Shown here piece after piece: positions 1 through 6,924 of a stretch of 10,000 nt of DNA; position 1 is the first letter of the stretch; every line of letters starts with the position of its first letter. The stretch covers positions 13,832,661 through 13,842,660 of the forward strand of contig NC_135557.1 of the NCBI RefSeq assembly GCF_964340395.1, written 5' to 3'. Source of the stretch: Glandiceps talaboti (Eukaryota > Hemichordata > Enteropneusta > Spengelidae). A program made the translations under genes and the position numbers. Below the pieces are notes generated by a model. It saw only the letters and a list, made by a program, of their open reading frames with translations, was not told the DNA's origin and did not search any database.

Positions 1-335
1 CATGCATGAGCATTGGAGCATTTTTCCCTCCGTATCTTTGTTCTTCCAAAGCTGTGAAGGGCATACACATGGCAGGGAAATGACATGTTGGTGTTGATTG
101 TACGATGTGTTGCCATGTATGTTGTATGCACCTGTATCGCGTAATCCATCTGTGATAAGTTTAAATTTCTCGTGTTCTTTTCTCTCTTTGCAATTGTATC
201 GGCATGGTAGTGTACACAAAAAATGAAAGCATATCGCGTCACGGGGTCACTTTTGTAATTTCTCTCGGACGACAAACAAAACATTTGTTTTCTCTCGAAC
301 ATTGTTAGGTTCATCATTCTTTCACCATCACGATA
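1..335 (-). other. Open reading frame running off the left edge; weak coding candidate
   Basis: On the minus strand a frame is open from just after a TGA (336-338) to the window edge, about 111 codons, with the first ATG at 317-315 (MMNLTMFERK). It contains several in-frame methionines and a mixed, low-complexity-free composition. I recognise no motif or family. Codon third positions look like the AT-rich background, and an open stretch of this length can arise by chance in a 10-kb window read in six frames. There is no strong Kozak context at the first ATG. The plus strand here shows nothing coding. It could be a genuine partial exon continuing to the left, but chance is more likely. Confidence 0.15.
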
Positions 336-591
336 TCAAGGAGTTCTAAATGTTAATAAAGTTACTTTTAATTTATCAAACTTGTATAAATACTACCAAC
401 ATTTTTCTTCGCTCTGTTAGGCGGGTCGTAACCCATTTTTTTTTTCTGATTGCGAACATTAATCCTACGAAATCGCAACCGTTGTAAAAATAAAATAATT
501 GCACCTCATTCGATGCTCATATGTGCTAGTACGAGACAATTACTGTAAGCTGTTCGGTCGAGGAGTTTGAACTTTAGCGTCCGTGGTAACC

Positions 592-712
592 ATGGGTACA
601 TCACAGTCGACAGTTCATCAGGGTGACAACCCAGATTTGTATCATAGCACGGTTGACTACGACTATGACTCGAGTGTTCAGTGTGGTTGGGGCTTTCACT
701 TTTACAACATTC
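592..712 (+). CDS. Candidate first coding exon, N-myristoylation-like start
   Basis: An ATG in a strong Kozak context (AACCATGGG) opens 40 codons plus one base, ending at a consensus 5' splice site (C|GTGAGT at 713). Residues 1-8 read MGTSQSTV: Gly2 with Ser6 fits the N-myristoyltransferase pattern, which would place the product on membranes facing the cytoplasm. Residues 22-28 are acidic and tyrosine-rich (VDYDYDSS), followed by an aromatic patch (CGWGFHFYN). If not spliced, the frame stops at 745-747, giving only 51 residues, so the donor is the better reading. The next exon would be phase 1; no partner exon is evident in the next 300 bp, which are taken by a SINE. I do not recognise the family. 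Kozak plus myristoylation signal plus donor is suggestive, not proof. Confidence 0.33.
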
Positions 713-828
713 GTGAGTTTGGAATGATTACACGATACTTGAATTAAGTGGGTTTGTTAAATAAACAGGAACAAGATGAACTGGTTCCAACATTTAGGGC
801 TTTTATATGCCAAAACCTACGTTTCCGC

Positions 829-831
829 TAT

Positions 832-866
<35 letters not shown>
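829..866. repeat. (TTTA)n microsatellite, SINE tail
   Basis: About nine perfect TTTA units. It sits exactly where the 3' tail of the minus-strand SINE is expected, so it probably grew from that tail. Confidence 0.95.
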
Positions 867-1075
867 CAATATTATCTACCATACCATACCATCCAACAGG
901 TATTACCCAATAACTGGAGGAAGGTTCAAGGTTAGTGCAAGAGGAAACCAGAGTACCCGGGGAAAACCTGTGTTGTTCGGTAGAGTCAAACTGAACGACA
1001 CTCTTCTTACTTACAGCATGGTAAATATAATCAAACCCAGAATGGGTTCGAACCCGGACCGAACCTATTAATTTT
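829..1075 (-). mobile_element. SINE-like retroposon with (TAAA)n tail
   Basis: Read on the minus strand, the element starts near a perfect GGGTTCGAACCC (1044-1055), which matches a Pol III B box. It continues through a body with a GGTTTTCCCCGGGTACTC segment followed by GGTTTCCTC (about 969-943) and a CCTTGAACCTTCCTCC stretch, and ends in about nine TAAA units (866-829). A head, a conserved-looking body and a short A-rich tandem tail is normal SINE architecture. The GGTTTTC...CCGGGTACTC...GGTTTCCTC string is one I recall from SINE-type repeats of marine invertebrates. No convincing A box lies upstream of the B box, so the head seems truncated or decayed. I could not identify target-site duplications. 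Confidence 0.5.
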
Positions 1076-1248
1076 CTACGGATAGTCTTCAGCAGGGTTA
1101 TAACATATTCATATTGGCCCGAATGAAATTAATTCTGTTTTAAGTCCATGAGCCAGTGGAGTTTAAAATATTTGAAAAGGGCATCATTACATGTATAATA
1201 CACTCGACGGTCCATCCAACTTATCAGCAGTATGGAGCCTGCTCCCTG

Positions 1249-1334
1249 CACGGACTGTAGAACGTGTAATAGTCTGTGACAGTAATTATAATCGTATTCT
1301 CGTTGCAAGCACTTCACAACCTTTGAAAGTAGGA
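1249..1334 (+). repeat. Left arm of imperfect inverted repeat
   Basis: This arm matches the reverse complement of 1708-1796. The outer 24 bases (from CACGGACTGT) agree at 22 positions, and an inner 26-base block ending in AAGCACTTCACAAC agrees at 24. A shorter GAAAGTAG match lies further inside, past a 10-base gap in alignment, and a variable middle of about 20 bases separates the two blocks. The divergence suggests an old event. The arms enclose a spacer of about 370 bp. It could be the relic of a foldback element or MITE, although no target-site duplication is visible at the outer ends. Confidence 0.85.
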
Positions 1335-1534
1335 CCGCAGAGCATAGGTTTTTTTCCGCTTACACGAAAAATAGACGTACCCTGGCGGTGTCGCAAAAAG
1401 GCCAACAGTCCAGTTAGATTTGAACAATGTGATTTCAAATCAATCGAAAACATGGCTACGCACAATTACACGCATAATTCATTATTGTAAATGAGGGAAC
1501 TGTAGGGCCGCTTTTTCATTGCGAGCCATGACCG

Positions 1535-1579
1535 TTTCCCGCCAAAATCGGCTAGACATATTGCCATTCTCCCGCCATC
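1535..1579. promoter_or_regulatory. Paired E2F-like motifs with YY1-like overlap
   Basis: TTTCCCGCCAAAA (1535-1547) is a near-canonical E2F/DP site (TTTGGCGGGAAA on the other strand). Twenty bases on, TTCTCCCGCCATC (1567-1579) has a second CCCGCC core whose CCGCCAT also fits YY1. Paired sites like these are typical of cell-cycle promoters, but no coding exon with matching orientation is convincing here. The motifs lie in the spacer of the inverted repeat, so they may belong to a mobile element. Confidence 0.25.
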
Positions 1580-1669
1580 ACTTTTCGCTACATTTCAGCT
1601 TACTTTTAGAAGAAGATCATCAAAATAAGCCATGCCAATGAATGTAAATAAAATTAACATGCTATACAG

Positions 1670-1682
1670 GGTCAGGTTGACC
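1670..1682. promoter_or_regulatory. Estrogen-response-element-like palindrome
   Basis: GGTCAGGTTGACC is an exact GGTCA-nnn-TGACC palindrome, the core bound by steroid-receptor dimers of the ER type. The outer flanking bases differ from the full consensus. A lone motif match has little weight without a nearby promoter. Confidence 0.2.
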
Positions 1683-1707
1683 GATTTGTTCAAAAGACGG
1701 TTACAGT

Positions 1708-1796
1708 ACTACTTTCAGAGGGTAATTCAGTTGTGAAGTGCTTACAACGAGAATCCGATCGCGAATTCCGGTCTACTACACGTTCCACAGTCCGTG
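1708..1796 (-). repeat. Right arm of imperfect inverted repeat
   Basis: Partner of 1249-1334 in opposite orientation. Relative to the left arm it has about ten extra bases between the CACTTCACAAC block and the GAAAGTAG block. Similarity ends abruptly at CAGTCCGTG (1788-1796) on the outer side. An RNA crossing both arms could fold into a hairpin of roughly 87 bp with internal bulges. Confidence 0.85.
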
Positions 1797-2359
<563 letters not shown>

Positions 2360-2368
2360 TCATTACAG

Positions 2369-2592
2369 AAACCTCTTCATCAATCGGCAAAGAAGTTGAT
2401 CAAGTATCGGCTGAATTATTTGATTTACTGGATGTACAGTATCAACAAATCCTAGTCACAAGTATTTTAAGTGAATTCAACAGTATGCGGGTGTACAAAA
2501 CAAATAGCGGCACAGAGCGTTTTGACAAAGGAGAGCTTCGAGGAGACAAGTTACATCGTATAAGTAGACAGCCGCGTTTCATGTTCTACTGA
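2369..2592 (+). CDS. Unassigned open frame next to the (GA)n array; possible exon
   Basis: A frame starting after a possible acceptor (TTTCATTACAG, 2358-2368) stays open to TGA at 2590-2592, about 74 codons, and is also open back through the (GA)n tract. It has no early ATG, so it could only be an internal or terminal exon. The peptide has a protein-like alternation of hydrophobic and polar residues (KEVDQVSAELFDLLDVQYQQ, then ILVTSILSEF), compatible with an amphipathic helix, followed by a basic, polar tail. The acceptor lacks a pyrimidine tract because purine repeat precedes it, which counts against splicing. I recognise no family. Chance is a serious alternative. Confidence 0.18.
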
Positions 2593-2727
2593 ACTGAATG
2601 CATGCAAACGTTTGTCCGATAAGTCGAACACCCTTTAAAACAACTTGAAAAACAAAACCCACATCGCGTCTACTCTCAAGAATACTGACAATTAAAAGCA
2701 GTTACGTTGCGTCGTAAATAAACTTAC
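2593..2727. other. Spacer, putative start of intron on minus strand
   Basis: No feature apart from the intron-side bases of the minus-strand donor (2722-2727). Confidence 0.4.
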
Positions 2728-2776
2728 TTGAACTTGCCAACAGCAAGGTGAACGCAAAAAGTAGTCGGGAATCCAT
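2728..2776 (-). CDS. First coding exon of a predicted secreted protein (signal peptide)
   Basis: On the minus strand an ATG in an ideal Kozak context (CCACCATGG, ATG at 2776-2774) encodes MDSRLLFAFTLLLASS. It has a short n-region with Arg4, a hydrophobic core of ten residues (LLFAFTLLLA) and small residues suited to signal peptidase. After 16 codons plus one base comes a consensus donor (CAA|GTAAGT, intron bases 2727-2722). A phase-1 intron right after the signal peptide is the classic layout of secreted and extracellular multi-domain proteins. A TATA-like element lies about 70 bp upstream of the ATG. The mature protein would be encoded at lower coordinates or beyond the left edge; I could not find a convincing second exon. 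The family is therefore unknown, but start, signal peptide, donor and promoter agree in one place. Confidence 0.47.
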
Positions 2777-2842
2777 GGTGGTGTACGCACCGAGTAAATA
2801 AGACTGTCATTCACTTGGCCTCCTGCGATGGACTGATGTATG

Positions 2843-2848
2843 TATATA
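2843..2848 (-). promoter_or_regulatory. TATA-like box upstream of the signal-peptide exon
   Basis: Reading the minus strand, CCTATATACA places a TATATA 67 bp before the ATG at 2776. A start site about 30 bp downstream, near 2815, would leave a 5' UTR of about 40 bases. An initiator-like TCAGTC lies at 2836-2831, too close to serve this TATA box. Confidence 0.3.
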
Positions 2849-3014
2849 GGCATCACCAGGGTAATATCCCGACACTCTCTCGTAGACGACCTCGTTGACC
2901 TTAACCACAAGAACTCGGGTCGTTTGAAAATTAGCTGTCCTCTCCTGTCAATCAAGCTGACACAAGGTGACACTGTTCAATCAACCTCTCTGATTTGCTG
3001 CTGTTTGGTGGAAC

Positions 3015-3022
3015 TTACGTCA
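3015..3022 (-). promoter_or_regulatory. CRE/ATF-like motif
   Basis: TGACGTAA on the minus strand is a close variant of the CREB/ATF site TGACGTCA. It lies about 170 bp upstream of the TATA-like box of the signal-peptide exon, a sensible promoter-proximal position. Confidence 0.22.
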
Positions 3023-3244
3023 ACGAAGTGACAATCAGGGGATACTGAAAGACCTCAGTGCCACACCTCCCCTACACAAAACAATAATGTGTGTGTCGCT
3101 ATGGATGTCGATAGCTACAACAAAACCGTCGGTACAGTTTGTCAGCTATATTCAAAATTGTTCGCTATAGAAATCACAAAAAAAGCTCTGTTTTTAGATA
3201 TTGATATAGTATTTCATACAATTTTCTGGTCTCAAGAGAATAAA

Positions 3245-3295
3245 CATACACACACATACACACACACAAACAAACACACACACACACACACACAC
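3245..3295. repeat. (CA)n microsatellite, interrupted
   Basis: CA dinucleotides with a few T and AA interruptions. The tract is Z-DNA-prone. Confidence 0.96.
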
Positions 3296-3356
3296 TTACT
3301 CAGATTTAGTGACGTGTCAGGTGAACACTGTCGACTCGAGCTGTACACGAAGTGAT

Positions 3357-3360
<4 letters not shown>

Positions 3361-3432
<72 letters not shown>
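3361..3432. repeat. (GA)36 microsatellite
   Basis: Thirty-six perfect GA units. It follows a short unique stretch after the (CA)n tract and is joined to the (GACA)n array by a 6-base linker. Confidence 0.98.
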
Positions 3433-3721
<289 letters not shown>

Positions 3722-3722
3722 A

Positions 3723-3760
3723 GCGCACGCACGTACATACTCGCATGCATGCATGCATTC
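3723..3760. repeat. Alternating purine-pyrimidine tail with (GCAT)n
   Basis: A GCGCACGCACGTACATAC segment (3723-3740) is followed by four GCAT units (3744-3759). Nearly every base alternates purine and pyrimidine, a Z-DNA-prone composition. The same 16-base segment with one mismatch flanks the (CTGT)n array at 8323-8338 on the other strand. Confidence 0.7.
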
Positions 3761-4185
3761 ATGCGGTGATAACAAAACACATTTGATATAAACCCATTTC
3801 AGCCGGGTTACCTTTTTAAACAGTATGATTCGGTATTGTGGTTTTCACAATAATCATGATAGACATTTATAGCGTATGTACACTTTGATAGAAACCTTAG
3901 GTGTACCACACTACCACTTGATCAACACAGTATGATAAACGTCGTGAGGCTAGCTATCATGTGTAAATAAACAGAATACAAAAAATTTGGTATAACATAA
4001 AAAATATATTTTGATAAAAAAATTATCAATAAAATCAAATTTATCCAGTTGGACTTTGACGTCTATCTCTCTGGACTCTCGACATTCAAAGAGTCATAAC
4101 TGATGAAGGATGCATAAATTAGAAATCAAACTCAGTAACGCGTTCGTAGATTGTAAAGTAGTGTTCGCCGACTTCTCTGCTTAGT
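3761..4185. other. AT-rich spacer with a small hairpin
   Basis: No convincing exon. A perfect 7-bp stem TTGATAA (4011-4017) / TTATCAA (4023-4029) closes a loop of five A residues, directly followed by an AATAAA hexamer (4028-4033). Without an upstream coding exon this is not a usable gene end. Confidence 0.5.
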
Positions 4186-4461
4186 CAGCAGAATGAAAAG
4201 GTTGCCGGAGCGAAGCATAAATTGGCATCTTACCAAAATTGTTTGTGTGATACGTTTACATCGTGCACAAAACAGTTTTCTAGTTTTTTTCCTTCACAGA
4301 TAACATCTCCCGATGGGGTCATACATTGCAAAGATGACACGAAACTACGTCATCACGCCGAGTCAACAACCTCGCTGATTAAAATTGCCTTTTCTATTAC
4401 CTTGCCAGTAAAAAAAATATATCATAGGTCGCTCTTCGTCAATAGAACCAGATTAAATTAA
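4186..4461 (+). CDS. Unassigned open frame; weak exon candidate
   Basis: After acceptor-like sequence (CTTCTCTGCTTAGTCAG, 4172-4188) the frame is open for about 91 codons to TAA at 4459-4461. It has no ATG in a good context, so it would have to be an internal or terminal exon. The peptide has four cysteines within about 50 residues (CLCDTFTSC and a later HCKDD) and a basic C-terminal part. A weak donor-like CCA|GTAAAA occurs near the end. The base composition is close to the surrounding AT-rich DNA. No family recognised. Confidence 0.17.
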   Translation, partial: QQNEKVAGAKHKLASYQNCLCDTFTSCTKQFSSFFPSQITSPDGVIHCKDDTKLRHHAESTTSLIKIAFSITLPVKKIYHRSLFVNRTRLN

Positions 4462-4812
4462 ATTTTAAAAAAAAGCCCTTCATTTGAATGAACAAAATTT
4501 TCAATACCAACCGAATAACAATAGTATACAACATATGCTTGTGTATTCTGTATTGTTTGGTGCGTAGTGTGAATTCTGTACAAGTTGGGTTCTTTACATA
4601 TACTATACACTGTACATAGAAATGTTGGATGTGGGTCGGTGGAAGAAGGTAACAAAGACATGGGTGGGTCCTGCCATCGTTAACATTCTCAAACATTGTA
4701 AACAGAGAAAAATACTAACAGTAATGTGACAATGTCTGTTATTTAGTCGAGACAGCTATTCATCTGAAGATTTTTTTTAGATTGCGAGCATTCAGACTCT
4801 ACATGTCTTAAG
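4462..4812. other. AT-rich spacer
   Basis: No repeat or convincing exon. On the minus strand a start in good Kozak context (AACGATGGC, near 4679) opens only 24 codons (MAGPTHVFVTFFHRPTSNIS...) before a stop, with no consensus donor, so I do not call it. Confidence 0.5.
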
Positions 4813-4826
4813 TTTGCCATGGCAAC
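4813..4826. promoter_or_regulatory. X-box (RFX) palindrome candidate
   Basis: TTTGCCATGGCAAC differs at one base from the fully palindromic RFX site GTTGCCATGGCAAC. RFX factors bind such sites in promoters of ciliary genes in animals. The ATG inside it opens only seven codons, so it is not a start codon. Confidence 0.35.
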
Positions 4827-4853
4827 AGCATGTTGTTCGTAACAGCATTTGTA

Positions 4854-4891
4854 TGACCAGGTCACTAACTGTCATAAGCGAATGACCTTGG
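4854..4891. promoter_or_regulatory. Cluster of nuclear-receptor half-sites
   Basis: TGACCAGGTCA (4854-4864) is an everted pair of AGGTCA-type half-sites. At 4883-4891 TGACCTTGG is, on the minus strand, CCAAGGTCA, a perfect extended monomer site of the NR5A/ERR type. A GGCGGG core follows at once. Together with the X-box 30 bp upstream, this marks a possible enhancer or promoter, though no exon can be tied to it. Confidence 0.28.
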
Positions 4892-5369
4892 CGGGTGTTC
4901 TACTGAGAACAACATCCACAAAAAATTGGCAATAACACGACGGGCGGACGGACGACTGTTCAAGGCAGCAAACATATGAACCTATAGCGGGGCCAATTCA
5001 TTAAGGGACTAGCCATACTAACTCGCGCATCGTATCATTTTTTTTAAAAACTTTCTTCTTGTACTTTCATTCATAAGACAGACAAATAGTTTAAAGAATT
5101 GATTTCAAAATAACACTTTTTTCTCACCAAAACGGCACTAATCCGAAAGCATTTGTCATCAAATCGAAAATCGTCAAAAGAGACTGAGCCTATCTCGCCT
5201 ATAGAGGGCGCCATCCCCATGAATCAGTTGAACATATGGACATGGACAAGGCTCATTTTACCGATTTTGACAGGTTTTCATGCAATTTAACAATTGGAAT
5301 ATTGGTCATGATTAACCCATATGCTAGGTAATTTAAATATTCACTAACATTATATAATTGGAAGAGTCA
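4892..5369. other. Spacer; one CTCF-like core
   Basis: Mostly AT-rich unique sequence with a small GGAC-type repeat (4940-4955). CCTATAGAGGGCGC at 5198-5211 matches the CTCF core consensus at 12 of 14 positions. CTCF is a bilaterian protein, so the match is possible but unproven. No exon seen. Confidence 0.3.
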
Positions 5370-5672
5370 CAGAGTTGATGATGTGAGGACGGTTAGAGCG
5401 CCCGGCTTGAAATCTATAGTTTGTACGCATGTTCGAGCCGCGTCGTTGCCGTCTATCGCCAGTCATGCATAGTTCTGAGTGAAGTGGCTAAAGTCCTTGA
5501 GGAAGATTTGAACCACGATCGCGCCTCCGTGAACCCAGTTAGTATTGTTGGGGAGCTGGCAGGACAGGGTTTGTAATGTGAATGCTTTAATCCTATGCGC
5601 TTATATATAATATAGCGGCTGCAATGGATTGTATGCTCCCCAGGGAGTTGAAGAAGTATAAATTCCACAAAT
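5370..5672 (+). mobile_element. tRNA-derived SINE
   Basis: The head has a Pol III A-box-like segment (TGTGAGGACGGTTAGAGC, 5382-5399). A B-box-like GTTCGAGCC (5431-5439) follows at normal tRNA spacing. A body of about 220 bp follows with GGAAGATTTGAACCACGATC and ends near CCCAGGGAGTTGAAGAAG (5639-5656). The order tRNA head, unrelated body, 3' segment is that of a tRNA SINE. The body resembles repeats I remember from marine deuterostomes, but I cannot name the family. The 3' tail has no simple repeat, so the end is approximate and may be truncated. The antisense ORF at 5453-5668 is read from this element and is not a gene. Confidence 0.65.
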
Positions 5673-5884
5673 GGTCGAACACGCCTCGAATTAATGCAGT
5701 AACATGGGTTTCAAGATTTAACACAAATTAATAAATCACCGAGGTGCTATATTGTCTGTCACCAATAGTCATGTTATTTGATAGCGGTAATCAATATAAG
5801 CGTACTATATAAGTCTGACTTGACAAATCTTGTATTTGACCGAATTGAGAACGATTCTGACTTACTTCATATGTCAATAGACTG
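5673..5884. other. AT-rich spacer
   Basis: No feature beyond an isolated GTAAGT donor-like hexamer on the minus strand (5860-5865) with no exon attached. Confidence 0.5.
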
Positions 5885-5952
5885 TGTGGCGGTCAAGTAT
5901 CTAGTGTTAAGTTGTTTTCCGTTATTTCCCGCACAGTAATGACTACGTGGAT

Positions 5953-5980
5953 TTTGACCGGGAGTAACGGTAACACTGGA
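5953..5980 (+). repeat. 28-bp inverted repeat, copy 1
   Basis: Exact reverse-complement match to 7250-7277 (core GACCGGGAGTAACGGTAACA). The match ends sharply on both sides. Confidence 0.95.
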
Positions 5981-6133
5981 AGTCGGCTACACGGTAACCT
6001 TCACATGAGCCACGTAAACATTTTGCTCTGTGCATGGGGTATATTTTCCGGCTATCCCCAAACATGGAATACGGTCTCGAAACATAAGTCTTATTTTGTA
6101 GTTCATTAGCTTGATTTTGGCGGGGTTTTAGTG

Positions 6134-6141
6134 TATAAAAA
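6134..6141 (+). promoter_or_regulatory. TATA box of LTR or promoter
   Basis: TATAAAAAGGGGAG is a strong TATA element. A start site would fall near 6165 (AGTCAACC). Downstream, TCTCGCGA (6221-6228) matches eight bases of the TCTCGCGAGA promoter motif. Confidence 0.45.
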
Positions 6142-6460
6142 GGGGAGAGTTTCCGAGATTTCGTTAGTCAACCTGGGGACTCATTGGATACTATAATTTC
6201 GGGGAGAGAGTACTCCGCACTCTCGCGATTTCGTAGCCGACTTCTCCACGCTCACTGACCCAGTAAGCTACACTGGTTAGCCCGTCGGCTGAATTGGTTC
6301 GGTACATGACATGTGTGGTAGATGCTGCACGAGTTGCGAGTTGTATACTGGGAAACTGCCCCGGGCCTTGTCAATACAAAACTAGACCTCTATCCCTGAC
6401 ATACCAAACTGCTTGTATTATCCTTTAGGCTGAAATAAAAGTGACGATTAGTCTGAAAAC

Positions 6461-6482
6461 GTACTTGCTGTGCGTTCTACTC
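6461..6482 (+). repeat. 22-bp direct repeat, copy 1
   Basis: Exact match to 7230-7251 (core TACTTGCTGTGCGTTCTACT). It lies just after the AATAAA, in the position of the R/U5 junction if the LTR reading is right. Confidence 0.95.
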
Positions 6483-6595
6483 GTTATTAAGCGTAATTTA
6501 TTGGGGTGCGAGACGTTAACCTTGCTGCGATCCCCGATCGCTCCATACTTACGGAACAGATAATACGTGGACTTGGACCCACGGGGCTAATTTTC

Positions 6596-6615
6596 TGGTG
6601 GAACGGGGATTCGAA
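6596..6615 (+). other. Possible primer binding site (tRNA-Leu type)
   Basis: TGGTGGAACGGGGATTCGAA begins with the TGG that pairs with tRNA CCA and ends in the complement of a TTCGAAT T-loop. Compared with the complement of a tRNA-Leu 3' end as I recall it, it fits 17 of 20 bases if three bases were lost after TGGTG. That suggests a decayed site. Confidence 0.25.
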
Positions 6616-6924
6616 TAAGTTCTCTCGGTAGACAAATAGCACGCACGGGGCTCGAGTGCGACAACTCTAAGATACGTACTGCGTATCACTTCGCCGTCAA
6701 CTCAATTTGTGGCGTCGCCTCTCAACTGTCAATCATTCTACAGAACAAATGAGAAAGACAAAAGAGAATAGAGTTTAACTACTGCTGGCGCTGTTCGGAA
6801 GCATCAACAGCGACGCGAGTCTCGATTACCCAGACTCGCCGACTGTCGGGACCTGTACTACGAGAACACCCAGACGAGAGTCCAGACGAGAGTCTGTGTG
6901 AACGTAATTCCAAATCGCTCATAC

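Larger units (their letters stand above)
5885..6595 (+). mobile_element. Probable LTR (solo or truncated LTR retrotransposon)
   Basis: The segment begins TGTGGCGG and carries, in plus order, a canonical TATAAAAA (6134-6141) and an AATAAA (6434-6439) about 300 bp later. A GT/T-rich stretch follows, then a possible primer binding site at 6596. This is the U3-R-U5 order of an LTR. CpG is more frequent than in the flanks. No protease, reverse transcriptase or integrase frame follows, so at most a decayed remnant or deletion derivative is present. The boundaries are guesses because I found no matching second LTR or target duplication. The alternative is an ordinary promoter with a non-coding first exon and a donor-like CCA|GTAAGC near 6263. 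Confidence 0.35.

Noticed and set aside
1044-1055. Palindrome GGGTTCGAACCC as a restriction-like or operator site
   Set aside because: It is better explained as the B box of the SINE head, which is naturally palindromic in this form.
748-1071. 107-codon plus-strand frame
   Set aside because: It begins at GTG and runs through the (TTTA)n tail and body of a minus-strand SINE.
1191-1490. 99-codon plus-strand ORF beginning with ATG (MYNTLDGPSNLSAVW)
   Set aside because: It is the longest non-repeat ATG ORF, but it runs through one inverted-repeat arm. The other arm does not keep the frame. There is no Kozak context, splice site or recognisable motif.
3032-3355. Plus-strand open frame of about 108 codons with MDVDSYNKTVGTV inside
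   Set aside because: Its latter third is the (CA)n microsatellite, there is no acceptor at its start, and composition matches background.
5375-5450. Functional tRNA gene
   Set aside because: A and B boxes are present, but the acceptor and anticodon stems do not close, and a SINE body follows directly.
5453-5668. Minus-strand 71-codon ORF
   Set aside because: It is the antisense reading of the tRNA-derived SINE.
5912-6109. Plus-strand 65-codon frame
   Set aside because: It starts at TTG, lies in the presumed U3 region and has no coding character.
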